From positions 1-46,263 of the forward strand of contig CAJTQG010000008.1 of assembly GCA_910578605.1 (NCBI GenBank): DNA of 46,263 bases, given 5' to 3'. The stretch is from an uncultured Lachnospiraceae bacterium (GTDB taxonomy: Bacteria > Bacillota > Clostridia > Lachnospirales > Lachnospiraceae). Every line of letters begins with the position of its first letter. Within the stretch, counting starts at the first letter, position 1. The notes below the pieces were generated by a model. That model did not search any database, was not told the origin of the DNA, and saw nothing but the letters and a program-made list of their open reading frames with translations. Below, in pieces: positions 16,767 to 24,466 of the stretch. The translations under genes and the position numbers were made by a program.

Positions 16767-17639
16767 TTATTGCCCATTCATAAAAGTGTGACACTTTTCA
16801 CTATTTGGTTTTTCCAGGGAGATGCTGCCTAATTTGCCATTGCGGAATTCTTCTAATATCATAGCGGCTGTTCTTTCATAATCTAATTCATTACCAGCCT
16901 TGATAAAGTTTCGGTTGACCGCAATTTTTTCTAAACACTGGGGAGCTGTTTCACATTGTACATCATATCGCTCTATCAAACTCTGGGGATATTGTTCTAT
17001 CAAAAAGGTTAAAAGCTCTAATGACAATTCTGTGATATTCATAATTTCATCCTTGATGGAGCCTATAAATGCCAGTCGAAGTCCTACAGCCTGGTCTTCA
17101 AACTTAGGCCAGAGAATTCCTGGTGTATCAAGCAATTCTAATGTTTTGCTTAATTTAATCCACTGCTTGCCCTTTGTAACCCCTGGCTTGTTGCCTGTCT
17201 TTGTACAGGCTTTTCTTGCATAAGAATTGATAAAGGTAGATTTTCCTACATTGGGGATACCCACTACCATGGCTCGGACCGGACGATTTAATATTCCTCT
17301 TTTGCGATCACGCTCTATTTTTTCCTTGCATGCCTCCTGCACAATGCCATTAATCTGTTTGATTCCATTTCCTTTCTGGGCATTGGTTTTCACTACATAA
17401 TAGCCCATATCCTTAAAAAAATGCTCCCACATAGCAGTGATGGCATCATCTGCCAAATCCGCCTTGTTTAACACAATAATGCGGGATTTTTGTTTTCCTA
17501 ATTCATCTATGTCTGGATTTCTGCTGCTGAGAGGAATACGGGCATCTAATAACTCGATGACTAAGTCAATCAGCTTCATGTCCTCCTGCATCATTCGCTT
17601 TGCTTTTGTCATATGACCTGGGTACCATTGAAAATGCAT
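16767..17639 (-). CDS. ylqF: Ribosome assembly GTPase RbgA (YlqF)
   Basis: RbgA is a GTPase needed for late 50S subunit assembly. The 290-residue protein starts MHFQWYPGHMTKAKR, the signature of the family, and has a circularly permuted G domain: NKAD (G4, about 58-61) comes before GIPNVGKSTF (G1, about 127-136), PGVTKGKQW (G2) and DTPGILWPK (G3). The C-terminal helical domain (CLEKIAVNR, ERTAAMILEEFRNGKLG) binds rRNA in homologues. AAAGGTG precedes the ATG. It is placed between two signal peptidase genes and downstream of rplS, whose protein L19 also belongs to the 50S subunit. Confidence 0.96.
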   Translation of the reverse strand: MHFQWYPGHMTKAKRMMQEDMKLIDLVIELLDARIPLSSRNPDIDELGKQKSRIIVLNKADLADDAITAMWEHFFKDMGYYVVKTNAQKGNGIKQINGIVQEACKEKIERDRKRGILNRPVRAMVVGIPNVGKSTFINSYARKACTKTGNKPGVTKGKQWIKLSKTLELLDTPGILWPKFEDQAVGLRLAFIGSIKDEIMNITELSLELLTFLIEQYPQSLIERYDVQCETAPQCLEKIAVNRNFIKAGNELDYERTAAMILEEFRNGKLGSISLEKPNSEKCHTFMNGQ

Positions 17640-17668
17640 ATTTTTTACACCTTTCTATCACCATAAAT

Positions 17669-18232
17669 TTACTTTTTATAAAAAATAAAACCAATGTTTT
17701 GAAATGGTGCAACCCGAAACCACACCTTACCTTGAATCCATTTTTTATTTACTTTGCCTATCGTTTCACTTCTAGAATCCTCGCTGAAATTCCAGTTATC
17801 TCCCATAACAAAATATTCATCGGAGGCCAGCCTTATCTCATATTTCGCAATACCAGGATTTACAATATCCTCCAAGTCTTTGTTGTAGGAGGATTGCTTT
17901 CCGTCTATATAAAGCCGCCCTTCTTTCACTTGTATGGTTTCGCCGGGCAGCCCTAGAATTCGCTTCAGATATACTTTATCGGCATCTTCATTTTCAAATA
18001 CTACCACATCATATCGTTTTGGGGAAGTTAGCTCGTATATCATTTTATCAATCAATACCTTCTCCTGATTTTTTAATGAGGGGGACATGGAACTGCCGAC
18101 AATAGTTTTATTTTCGCACATGTAAATAGAAAAAAACAGTGCAACAATCACAATGACCATAATATCCACTATCCCTTTTAAAAATTTGTCCACTATCACA
18201 TTGACATCCGGCATAATGCGGACTCTGCCCAT
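17669..18232 (-). CDS. lepB: Type I signal peptidase (third of three)
   Basis: The start at 18232 (MGRVRIMPD) is supported by AAAGGAG eight bases upstream; the longer frame runs into the upstream terminator. The product is 187 residues with one N-terminal membrane anchor (IVDIMVIVIVALFFSIYM), the catalytic Ser in VGSSMSPSL, the catalytic Lys in VYLKRILGLPGE and box E GDNWNFSEDSR, in which the usual Arg after GDN is Trp. It should be active. Its ribosome-binding site lies just after the rplS terminator, so expression depends on read-through or on an unseen promoter. Confidence 0.94.
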   Translation of the reverse strand: MGRVRIMPDVNVIVDKFLKGIVDIMVIVIVALFFSIYMCENKTIVGSSMSPSLKNQEKVLIDKMIYELTSPKRYDVVVFENEDADKVYLKRILGLPGETIQVKEGRLYIDGKQSSYNKDLEDIVNPGIAKYEIRLASDEYFVMGDNWNFSEDSRSETIGKVNKKWIQGKVWFRVAPFQNIGFIFYKK

Positions 18233-18254
18233 CAAAACCACTCCTTTCCTATGC

Positions 18255-18299
18255 AAAAATGGCTGGTGCAACCAAATTCACTTGCTCCAGCCATTTTTT
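18255..18299 (-). terminator. Rho-independent terminator after rplS
   Basis: Arms 18255-18266 and 18287-18298 form a 12-bp perfect stem, continued by an inner four-bp GCAA/TTGC pairing, and the 3-prime arm ends in UUUUU on the minus strand. It lies 34 bases after the rplS stop and just before lepB. The stem has A and T runs at its base on both sides, so it could work in both directions. Confidence 0.85.
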
Positions 18300-18332
18300 C
18301 TCTTATGCTGCAGCTGCCTAAAGGCCGCCACA

Positions 18333-18680
18333 TTATTTTACTAACTCTTTTACTTTCGCTCTCTTTCCTACTCTGCCTCTCAAGTAGTTCAATTTCGCAC
18401 GTCTTACTTTACCTAAGCGCACTATCTCAATCTTGTCAACAGATGGGGAATGTAACGGCCATGTTTTCTCTACACCAATGCCGTTAGAATTTTTTCTAAC
18501 CGTAAAAGTTTCACGGGAGCTGCCGCCCTGTCTCTTCAATACAACACCTTCAAAAACCTGGATTCTTTCACGATTTCCTTCTTTAATCTTTGCATGTACC
18601 TTCACAGTGTCTCCAACATGAAATTCTGGTACAGACTCTTTCATTTGAGTTGCCTCAATGTTTCTAATAATATCGTTCAT
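18333..18680 (-). CDS. rplS: 50S ribosomal protein L19
   Basis: L19 is located at the interface of the 30S and 50S subunits. The 115-residue protein has the expected length and sequence: FHVGDTVKVHAKIKEGNRERIQVFEGVVLKR, then SRETFTVRKNSNGIGVEKTWPLHSP, then KVRRAKLNYLRGRVGK (each seen in part). AAGGAGG is placed ahead of the ATG. Its own promoter and a hairpin leader lie upstream, and a terminator follows, so rplS can be transcribed as a single gene in addition to read-through from trmD. Confidence 0.98.
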   Translation of the reverse strand: MNDIIRNIEATQMKESVPEFHVGDTVKVHAKIKEGNRERIQVFEGVVLKRQGGSSRETFTVRKNSNGIGVEKTWPLHSPSVDKIEIVRLGKVRRAKLNYLRGRVGKRAKVKELVK

Positions 18681-18703
18681 TTGTGGGACCTCCTTAATAT
18701 TTC

Positions 18704-18740
18704 GATGTTCTTAATACTCACTTTGTAACAGAGGAACACC
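18704..18740 (-). promoter_or_regulatory. Hairpin leader of rplS (candidate L19 leader)
   Basis: On the minus strand GGTGTTC (18734-18740) and GAACATC (18704-18710) pair over seven positions (one G-U) and enclose a 23-base segment with a further CTC/GAG pairing. It lies in the 5-prime leader of rplS, about 24 bases before the ATG. Ribosomal protein leaders with autogenous control, including an L19 leader, are known in Firmicutes at this place; identity with that family is inferred from location and shape only. Confidence 0.45.
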
Positions 18741-18761
18741 TATTTTCTCACAACATTGTTT

Positions 18762-18790
18762 ACTTTACCATAGATTGACAAGTATTTCAA
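18762..18790 (-). promoter_or_regulatory. Promoter upstream of rplS
   Basis: TTGAAA (18785-18790) and TAAAGT (18762-18767) are separated by 17 bases on the minus strand. The expected start near 18755 gives a leader of about 75 bases. It lies in the 243-base trmD-rplS spacer, which contains no gene. Confidence 0.55.
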
Positions 18791-18923
18791 GTTAATTTTT
18801 GATTTAAATCCATATTTTTTGAACTTATCAGGTTACCACTCTACTTCTATCATACACGTATCCACACCGTTTATAATTTCAAACAATGCAACTTATACAT
18901 CTTGTGTGTGCTTTTCAATTCTC

Positions 18924-19628
18924 TCAAGTTATTTTTTGATGTATATATCTTTCATATAAATCAGGCCTTCGTTCCTTTGTGCGAAGCACAGACTGCTCTT
19001 TGCGCCACGCTTCAATATTGGCATGGTGACCGGAAAGCAAAACATCCGGCACTTTTTTGTCCATAAAAACCTCTGGTCTTGTGTACTGGGGATATTCCAA
19101 TAAATCCTCCTGAAAGCTTTCAAATTCAGCAGAGGTATCATTGTGCAGCACTCCGGGAACCAATCGGGAAATGGCATCTATCATAACCATAGCAGGCAGT
19201 TCACCGCCTGTAAGTACATAGTCACCAATAGAAACATAATCTGTCACTATCATCTCCAACACCCGCTCGTCCACCCCCTCATAGTGACCGCACAGAAGAA
19301 TAATGTCATTCTCCTTTGCAAAATCCTGCGCCATGTTTTGATGAAAGGTTTGCCCCTGAGGCGTCAAATATACCACTCTGGGATTTTTTGTATTGATTTT
19401 TCTCATTAAATCCTCATAAGCTAAATAAATAGGCTCAGCCTGCATTACCATGCCTGCACCGCCTCCATAGGGATAATCATCCACCCTTTTATGCTTATTC
19501 ATGGCATAATCTCTTATATTGACAGCATTTACATTCACTAATTCCTTTTCCATAGCCCTTCCGGTAATACTGGCATTAAGTCCCCCCTCAATCATCTCCG
19601 GAAACAATGTTAGTACATGAAAATTCAT
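18924..19628 (-). CDS. trmD: tRNA (guanine37-N1)-methyltransferase
   Basis: TrmD methylates G37 next to the anticodon and so prevents frameshifting. The 234-residue product has MNFHVLTLFPEMIEG at the start, the catalytic Asp region DDYPYGGGAGMVM, the SPOUT trefoil-knot elements VYLTPQGQTF, LLCGHYEGVDERV and SIGDYVLTGGELPAMVMID, and the C-terminal substrate-binding domain with LLEYPQYTRPEVF and VLLSGHHANI. Its ATG overlaps the rimM stop by four bases, which implies coupled translation. Confidence 0.98.
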   Translation of the reverse strand: MNFHVLTLFPEMIEGGLNASITGRAMEKELVNVNAVNIRDYAMNKHKRVDDYPYGGGAGMVMQAEPIYLAYEDLMRKINTKNPRVVYLTPQGQTFHQNMAQDFAKENDIILLCGHYEGVDERVLEMIVTDYVSIGDYVLTGGELPAMVMIDAISRLVPGVLHNDTSAEFESFQEDLLEYPQYTRPEVFMDKKVPDVLLSGHHANIEAWRKEQSVLRTKERRPDLYERYIHQKIT

Positions 19629-20137
19629 GATTCAAACAACCCTTTCATTTTGTGAATAAACATTTTTTTCTCCTGCAAATCTACCTTCTGCACACATTGG
19701 GCGATAGCGGGAATCAGAACCTCTTTTCCTTCATCGGTTCGAATTACATACACATCATTTGCTCCTGTCTGCAGAACTTCCTTTAATATGCCGATTTCCT
19801 GATTTTTCTCATCTACAACAACCAAGCCAATCAAATCTGCAATAAAATACTCATCTTTTTTCAGGGGAATTGCATTTTCACGTGTGACATATAAACCCAT
19901 CTTTAAATATTTTTCAATCTCATTGATAGAATTATATCCCTTAAACTTTAAAATCACAAACTGCTTAAAATACTTTACGCTCTCTACTTCCACATTCATT
20001 TGTTCTTTTCCGGTATCTAATATAAGTTCTTTACACTTCTTAAAGCGCTTTATATCATCTGTTGTGGGAAAAACCTTCACTTCCCCCCGTATCCCATGTG
20101 TCTGGGTGATTACTCCTACCTGTAATAAATCTTTCAT
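19625..20137 (-). CDS. rimM: 16S rRNA processing/30S assembly protein RimM
   Basis: RimM binds S19 and helps 30S head maturation. The 170-residue protein begins with the conserved VGVITQTHGIRGEVKVFPTTDD and has a PRC-barrel C-terminal half with KKDEYFIADLIGL, GANDVYVI and VLIPAIAQCVQKVDL. The length is typical. A GAGAGGT site precedes the ATG. It overlaps trmD at the 3-prime end. Confidence 0.97.
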   Translation of the reverse strand: MKDLLQVGVITQTHGIRGEVKVFPTTDDIKRFKKCKELILDTGKEQMNVEVESVKYFKQFVILKFKGYNSINEIEKYLKMGLYVTRENAIPLKKDEYFIADLIGLVVVDEKNQEIGILKEVLQTGANDVYVIRTDEGKEVLIPAIAQCVQKVDLQEKKMFIHKMKGLFES

Positions 20138-20288
20138 TTTTACCTCTCATTTTTATATACTTTAGGTGATTACAAAATTTTGAAGCCATCCAACTCCTAG
20201 ATTCTTTCATTTATTTTAACAATACACAACCACCAACTATCACATGATAATAATCCCAAATATAATCCAATATTCTCTAAAATTTGAA

Positions 20289-20314
20289 CAAGCCCCTCAC
20301 TCATGAGGAGCTTG
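20289..20314 (-). terminator. Hairpin between khpA and rimM, possible attenuator
   Basis: A ten-position stem with one mismatch and a six-base loop lies about 60 bases after the khpA stop on the minus strand. It is followed by TTCAAATTTT, a poor U-tract. Position inside the ylxM-trmD operon suggests partial termination or an RNA-processing site. The rest of the 20138-20372 spacer has no gene. Confidence 0.4.
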
Positions 20315-20372
20315 AACATAAAGCAAACTTGCCTGCTTTATTCTTCTAATTATGCTGTTTTGCTAATTGACT

Positions 20373-20603
20373 TTATTGTAATATATCTACTACAATCTTT
20401 TTGTCGTCTTTTGATGCGGCAGCCTTTACAACAGAACGAATCGCCTTTGCAATGCGTCCCTGTTTACCGATAACCTTTCCCATATCCTCCTGTGCCACTT
20501 TGAGCTTAAGAATAATAGTATTTCCTTCGGTCTCCTCTGTCACTACTACCTCATCCGGTGAATCCACCAATGCTTTCGCAATAATTTCCACCAATTCTTT
20601 CAT
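20373..20603 (-). CDS. khpA: KH-domain RNA-binding protein KhpA
   Basis: KhpA is a small RNA-binding protein (YlqC in Bacillus subtilis) that pairs with KhpB and affects cell elongation and division in Gram-positive cocci. The start at 20603 (MKELVEIIAKALV) is chosen over a GTG three codons earlier because AGGTG is properly spaced. The 76-residue product is a single KH domain with the loop VIGKQGRIAKAIRSVVKAAA, the G-x-x-G being GKQG. It stands between rpsP and rimM as in most Firmicutes. Confidence 0.96.
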   Translation of the reverse strand: MKELVEIIAKALVDSPDEVVVTEETEGNTIILKLKVAQEDMGKVIGKQGRIAKAIRSVVKAAASKDDKKIVVDILQ

Positions 20604-20624
20604 AATCAACACCTGCCTATCGTA

Positions 20625-20870
20625 TTATTTCTCAATACCGGCAATTTTTAATAACTTAGCAACAACTTCTGTAGGCTGAGCACCATTTGCCAGCCATTTC
20701 TTTGCTAATTCTTCGTTAATCTGAATTGCACTTGGTTCTCTAGTTGGATCATAAGTACCGATTTCTTCGATGAACTTACCATCTCTAGGAGATCTGGAAT
20801 CCGCCACGATAACTCTATAAAAAGGAGCTTTCTTCTGTCCCATTCTTCTCAATCTGATTTTTACTGCCAT
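20625..20870 (-). CDS. rpsP: 30S ribosomal protein S16
   Basis: The 81-residue protein starts MAVKIRLRRMGQKKAPFYR, the standard S16 beginning, from the ATG at 20870 behind AGAGGTG; three extra codons upstream have no support. VADSRSPRDGKFIEEIGTYDP follows as expected. It is 21 bases from khpA and is part of the ylxM-ffh-rpsP-khpA-rimM-trmD operon. Confidence 0.98.
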   Translation of the reverse strand: MAVKIRLRRMGQKKAPFYRVIVADSRSPRDGKFIEEIGTYDPTREPSAIQINEELAKKWLANGAQPTEVVAKLLKIAGIEK

Positions 20871-20932
20871 TTTTTTCACCTCTTCTCTTTTTACTGTCCT
20901 TGCTTTTCATTTGCAATGTGTGAACACCGCAG

Positions 20933-20991
20933 TTCATAAGGTATCTTCCTTATGAAATATGAATAATCTATATCTAAGGATTTACTCCTTA
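20933..20991 (-). promoter_or_regulatory. Two hairpins in the ffh-rpsP spacer
   Basis: On the minus strand a 6-bp stem (20986-20991 with 20975-20980, five-base loop) is followed by a perfect 9-bp stem (20948-20956 with 20933-20941, six-base loop). Neither is followed by a U-run, so they are not clear terminators. They lie in the leader of rpsP and could be an autoregulatory leader or stability elements. The 21-kb spacer otherwise holds nothing visible. Confidence 0.45.
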
Positions 20992-21033
20992 AATAACATA
21001 ATAATGATAATGATGATAAACTTACTCTACTGT

Positions 21034-22386
21034 TTAAAGCCCAAAGGGCAGCTTCATACCGCCAAAGCCTCTTTTTTTCTTGCCGCCCATCAGACCAGAC
21101 ATCTGTTTCATCATTTTTCGTCCCTGTTCAAATTGCTTCACCAGCCTGTTAACCTCTGCAATATCCACACCGGCACCTTTTGCAATTCTCTTTTTCCTAG
21201 ACGGGTTTAGCAAATTGGGATTTCCCCGCTCTGTAGGCGTCATAGAATAAATAATAGCCTCCACCCTTGCCAGCTGTTTCTCATCAGGAAGCTGGTCGTC
21301 ACTGATTTGACCGCTCATACCCGGAATCATACTTAGCACTTGGGCAAAACCACCCATATTTTTTAATTGCTGCATTTGCTCTAAATAATCATTAAAGTCA
21401 AATTCCGCTTTTTTTATCTTTTGCTGTAATTCCTTTGCCTTCTCCTCATCTACCGCACTTTCTGCCTTCTCAATCAGGGAGAGGATATCCCCCATTCCCA
21501 ATATGCGGGAAGCCATGCGGTCAGGATGAAATTGTTCCAAATCGGAGAGCTTCTCTCCCATACCAATATATAAAATAGGTTTTCCTGTAACAGCCTTAAT
21601 GGAAAGAGCGGCACCACCTCTTGTGTCACTGTCCAGCTTTGTGAGAATAACCCCATCTATCCCAATCTTTTCATGGAAAGCTCCTGCTGCGTTGACCGCA
21701 TCTTGTCCGGTCATGGCATCCACCACCAATAAAGTCTGGTCAATGGTTATATTTTCTTTAATCTCCACCAACTCATTCATCATGTCTTCATCTACATGAA
21801 GTCGTCCGGCTGTATCCAATATCACCACATTATTGTGATTCTTTCCCGCATGCTCAATTGCAGCCTTGGCAATATTGGCGGGAGTGTGGCTGGTTCCCAT
21901 AGAAAATACCGGAACCCCCTGTTTTTCTCCATTTACTTTTAACTGCTCTACAGCAGCTGGACGGTATATATCACAAGCCACCAGAAGAGGACGTCTTCCC
22001 TTTTCCTTCAGCTTTCCGGCAATCTTAGCAGTAGTAGTAGTTTTTCCGGCGCCCTGCAGACCAACCATCATAATGATGGTAATTTCATTTTGTGGCCTTA
22101 AATATATTTCTGTAGTCTCAGAGCCCATTAATTTTACAAGTTCTTCATTTACAATCTTAATTACCATCTGCCCAGGTGTCAAACTGTTCATAACATCTTG
22201 GCCGACAGCACGCTCATTGACAGAGTTGATAAACTGTTTTACTACCTTAAAACTAACATCCGCCTCCAGCAAAGCCATTTTTACTTCTTTTAATGCTGCC
22301 TTTACATCTGCTTCCGTCAATCTTCCCTTGCTTCTAAGGCCCTTAAAAATATTTTGTAATTTATCAGATAAACTTTCAAATGCCAT
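21034..22386 (-). CDS. ffh: Signal recognition particle protein Ffh (SRP54)
   Basis: Ffh binds SRP RNA and signal sequences and targets nascent membrane and secreted proteins with its receptor FtsY. The start at 22386 (MAFESLSDKLQNIFK) has AAAGGA nine bases upstream. The 450-residue product has an N domain, a G domain with GLQGAGKTTTTAKIAG (about 106-121), DTAGR and TKLDSDTRGG, and the Met-rich M domain (QMQQLKNMGGFAQVLSMIPG and a C-terminal KMMKQMSGLMGGKKKRG). All key features are present. ylxM precedes it. Confidence 0.98.
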   Translation of the reverse strand: MAFESLSDKLQNIFKGLRSKGRLTEADVKAALKEVKMALLEADVSFKVVKQFINSVNERAVGQDVMNSLTPGQMVIKIVNEELVKLMGSETTEIYLRPQNEITIIMMVGLQGAGKTTTTAKIAGKLKEKGRRPLLVACDIYRPAAVEQLKVNGEKQGVPVFSMGTSHTPANIAKAAIEHAGKNHNNVVILDTAGRLHVDEDMMNELVEIKENITIDQTLLVVDAMTGQDAVNAAGAFHEKIGIDGVILTKLDSDTRGGAALSIKAVTGKPILYIGMGEKLSDLEQFHPDRMASRILGMGDILSLIEKAESAVDEEKAKELQQKIKKAEFDFNDYLEQMQQLKNMGGFAQVLSMIPGMSGQISDDQLPDEKQLARVEAIIYSMTPTERGNPNLLNPSRKKRIAKGAGVDIAEVNRLVKQFEQGRKMMKQMSGLMGGKKKRGFGGMKLPFGL

Positions 22387-22440
22387 ATATTCCATCCTTT
22401 CATATGTACATAAACTGCACATTGAAATTTGCCAAAATCC

Positions 22441-22785
22441 CTACCATTCTTCCATCATCTGCTTAGAAAGCAGCGCAATCTCCTGCACATGGATACCATC
22501 ATTGTCAATGGAAAACTGGGTTGCCTGGCGATGAATCTCATCTGCCAGCTCCTTTGCCTTAAGAAACTTTTCTACAAGATGAAGCTTCTGTTCATATCCC
22601 TCCAACAGCTTATTACAACGTTTTATCATATCATGAACTCCCTGCCTAGAAATTCCCTGATCCTTTGCAATCTCTGAAAAGGAATAATCGTTTAATACCA
22701 CATCCTCAAAAATTTGCCGTTGATGCGAGGTGAGCAATTCACCATAAAAATCATATAATAATGCCTGTTCATAGATTTTTTCCAT
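22441..22785 (-). CDS. ylxM: YlxM family SRP-associated HTH protein
   Basis: YlxM binds SRP components and modulates Ffh activity in streptococci. The 114-residue protein has MEKIYEQALLYDFYGELLT, then LNDYSFSEIAKDQGISRQGVHDMIKR, a sigma-70 region 4-like helix-turn-helix, and a coiled-coil C-terminus. The start at 22785 is chosen by family comparison; no strong ribosome-binding site is seen, and ATGs at 22797 and 22806 are possible. It is the first gene of the operon after the promoter at 22916-22944. Confidence 0.93.
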   Translation of the reverse strand: MEKIYEQALLYDFYGELLTSHQRQIFEDVVLNDYSFSEIAKDQGISRQGVHDMIKRCNKLLEGYEQKLHLVEKFLKAKELADEIHRQATQFSIDNDGIHVQEIALLSKQMMEEW

Positions 22786-22915
22786 CTCTGTACCCATGCA
22801 TACCACAAGCTTTTGTCGCGATACTGCCCAATAAATTTTATGAAATAAGAAATAAACAGTCCTTCATCACAAAACATTTGATTCATCTATTTATTTCTTC
22901 TGCTCACAGTTGCTT

Positions 22916-22944
22916 ATTTTATCGGATATTAAGAGAGATGTCAA
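22916..22944 (-). promoter_or_regulatory. Strong sigma-A promoter for the ylxM-ffh operon
   Basis: TTGACA (22939-22944, perfect -35) and TAAAAT (22916-22921) are separated by 17 bases on the minus strand. Transcription would start near 22909, leaving a leader of about 120 bases to ylxM. The -35 box lies inside the 3-prime arm of a perfect inverted repeat (separate entry). Confidence 0.85.
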
Positions 22945-22965
22945 GTATTTTTTCTTGACATCTCT
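22934..22965. repeat. 12-bp perfect inverted repeat overlapping the ylxM-ffh -35 box
   Basis: Arms 22934-22945 and 22954-22965 are exact reverse complements (AGAGATGTCAAG and CTTGACATCTCT) with an eight-base A/T spacer. The -35 hexamer is contained in one arm. There is no U-run after it on either strand, which argues against a simple ung terminator and for a DNA operator, although a hairpin role in the ung 3-prime end is possible. Confidence 0.7.
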
Positions 22966-23030
22966 TGCATGCTGTGTATTTTTTTTAATACATTATTAAA
23001 TGCAGTTCTGTTTGCTATGGTAAATAGTTG

Positions 23031-23708
23031 CTAAATGTTTTCTATTTGCCAGTCAATAGGCTCAACACCATGTTCCTTTAGAAAAGTATTTGCCTGGCTG
23101 AAATGCTTGCATCCAAAAAAACCACGAAACGCAGATAATGGACTTGGATGAGGTGCCTTCAAAATTAAATGCTTTGGATTATCCAGCATTTTAATTTTGC
23201 TCTGGGCCGGCTTTCCCCACAGCATATATACAATCGGCCTGTCCTGTTTATTTACCGCCTCAATAATAGCATCTGTAAATTTTTCCCAGCCTTTGTGCTG
23301 ATGAGAATTGGCCTGATGTGCCCTAACGGTCAGTACCGTATTCAGTAAAAGCACTCCCTGGTCAGCCCATTTTTTTAAATATCCGTTGTTTGGAATATAA
23401 CAACCGCAATCCTCCTGAAGCTCCTTGTAAATATTTTGAAGGGAAGGAGGAATATCCTTCTGCTCCGGCAGCACGGAAAAGCTTAAACCATGTGCCTGTC
23501 TTTCATTATGATACGGGTCCTGACCTAAAAGCAGCACCTTCACTTCACTTAAAGGTGTAAAATGAAAAGCATTAAATATGTCCTCTGAAGGTGGAAAAAT
23601 CTTCTGGGACTCGTATTCTGTTTTCACAAATTTGTACAGCTCCTTATAATAAGGCTTAGAAAATTCTTCTTGTATCTCATTTAACCAATCGTTTGTAATT
23701 GCGCTCAT
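23031..23708 (-). CDS. ung: Uracil-DNA glycosylase
   Basis: Ung removes uracil from DNA as the first step of base-excision repair. The 225-residue protein has the family 1 motifs: the water-activating loop GQDPYHNERQAHGLSFSV (about 62-79), LLLNTVLTV, LWGKPAQ and the DNA-intercalating loop HPSPLSAFRGFFG (about 184-196). Length is normal. Its ATG overlaps the hisF stop by four bases, so it is cotranslated with two histidine genes; no functional reason is apparent. Confidence 0.98.
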   Translation of the reverse strand: MSAITNDWLNEIQEEFSKPYYKELYKFVKTEYESQKIFPPSEDIFNAFHFTPLSEVKVLLLGQDPYHNERQAHGLSFSVLPEQKDIPPSLQNIYKELQEDCGCYIPNNGYLKKWADQGVLLLNTVLTVRAHQANSHQHKGWEKFTDAIIEAVNKQDRPIVYMLWGKPAQSKIKMLDNPKHLILKAPHPSPLSAFRGFFGCKHFSQANTFLKEHGVEPIDWQIENI

Positions 23709-24466
23709 ATTCTTACGCTTACCCCCTGTTCTCTTAAATATTTTTTTAAATCTATAATTTCCATTTCCTTGTAATGGAATAGTGATGCCGCCAGTACAGC
23801 GTCCGCCTTTGCTTGCGTCAGCACATCATAAAAATGTTTTTTTGTACCTGCACCTCCCGAAGCGATTACTGGAATTTTAACATTCTCCGAAATGATTTTT
23901 GTCAATTCCAAATCATATCCCGCCTTTGTGCCATCACAATCCATACTTGTCAAGAGTATCTCTCCGGCTCCAAGATCTTCCGCCTTCATTGCCCACTCAA
24001 CGGCATCTAACCCCACATCAATTCTTCCGCCATTTTTGAAAACATTCCATCCATCTGCATCAGTCCTCTTTTTTGCATCAATGGCAACTACTACACACTG
24101 GCTGCCAAATTTGTCCGCCGCATCGCTGATAAGGCGGGGTGTATTGATTGCCGCAGAATTGATAGAAATCTTGTCCGCACCCTCCCGAAGAATCACTTTA
24201 AAATCCTCTACACTGCGGATACCTCCCCCCACTGTAAATGGAATAAAAACCTTTTCTGCCACCTTTCTTACCAAATCTACCACTGTACTTCTAGCATCGC
24301 TAGATGCCGTAATATCTAAAAATACTACCTCATCTGCGCCAGCTTTGTCGTAAGCAGCAGCTACCTCCACAGGGTTCCCTGCGTCCTGCAGATTTACAAA
24401 GTTTACTCCCTTAACAACACGGTTGTTATGGATGTCAAGGCAAGGAATAATTCTTTTCGTGTGCAT
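23705..24466 (-). CDS. hisF: Imidazole glycerol phosphate synthase, cyclase subunit
   Basis: HisF uses ammonia from HisH to convert PRFAR to imidazole glycerol phosphate and AICAR. The 253-residue TIM-barrel protein starts RIIPCLDIHNNRVVKGVNF, with catalytic Asp in CLDI (residue 11), the second Asp in VVAIDAKK (about 130) and phosphate-binding GGGIRS and ASGGAG. AGGAGG overlaps the end of hisH, whose stop is immediately before this ATG. The rest of the his pathway is not in the window. Confidence 0.98.
   Translation of the reverse strand: MHTKRIIPCLDIHNNRVVKGVNFVNLQDAGNPVEVAAAYDKAGADEVVFLDITASSDARSTVVDLVRKVAEKVFIPFTVGGGIRSVEDFKVILREGADKISINSAAINTPRLISDAADKFGSQCVVVAIDAKKRTDADGWNVFKNGGRIDVGLDAVEWAMKAEDLGAGEILLTSMDCDGTKAGYDLELTKIISENVKIPVIASGGAGTKKHFYDVLTQAKADAVLAASLFHYKEMEIIDLKKYLREQGVSVRI

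Noticed and set aside
21866..22534. 222-residue plus-strand frame
   Set aside because: It is antisense to ffh and ylxM, which have clear family motifs; no start signal is present.
22692..22886. 64-residue frame in the ylxM leader, possible upstream peptide
   Set aside because: It lacks a Shine-Dalgarno sequence and overlaps most of the start of ylxM in another frame.
22984..23000. A/T-only 7-bp inverted repeat after ung as a terminator
   Set aside because: The stem has only A-T pairs and a three-base loop, and no U-run follows on the minus strand.
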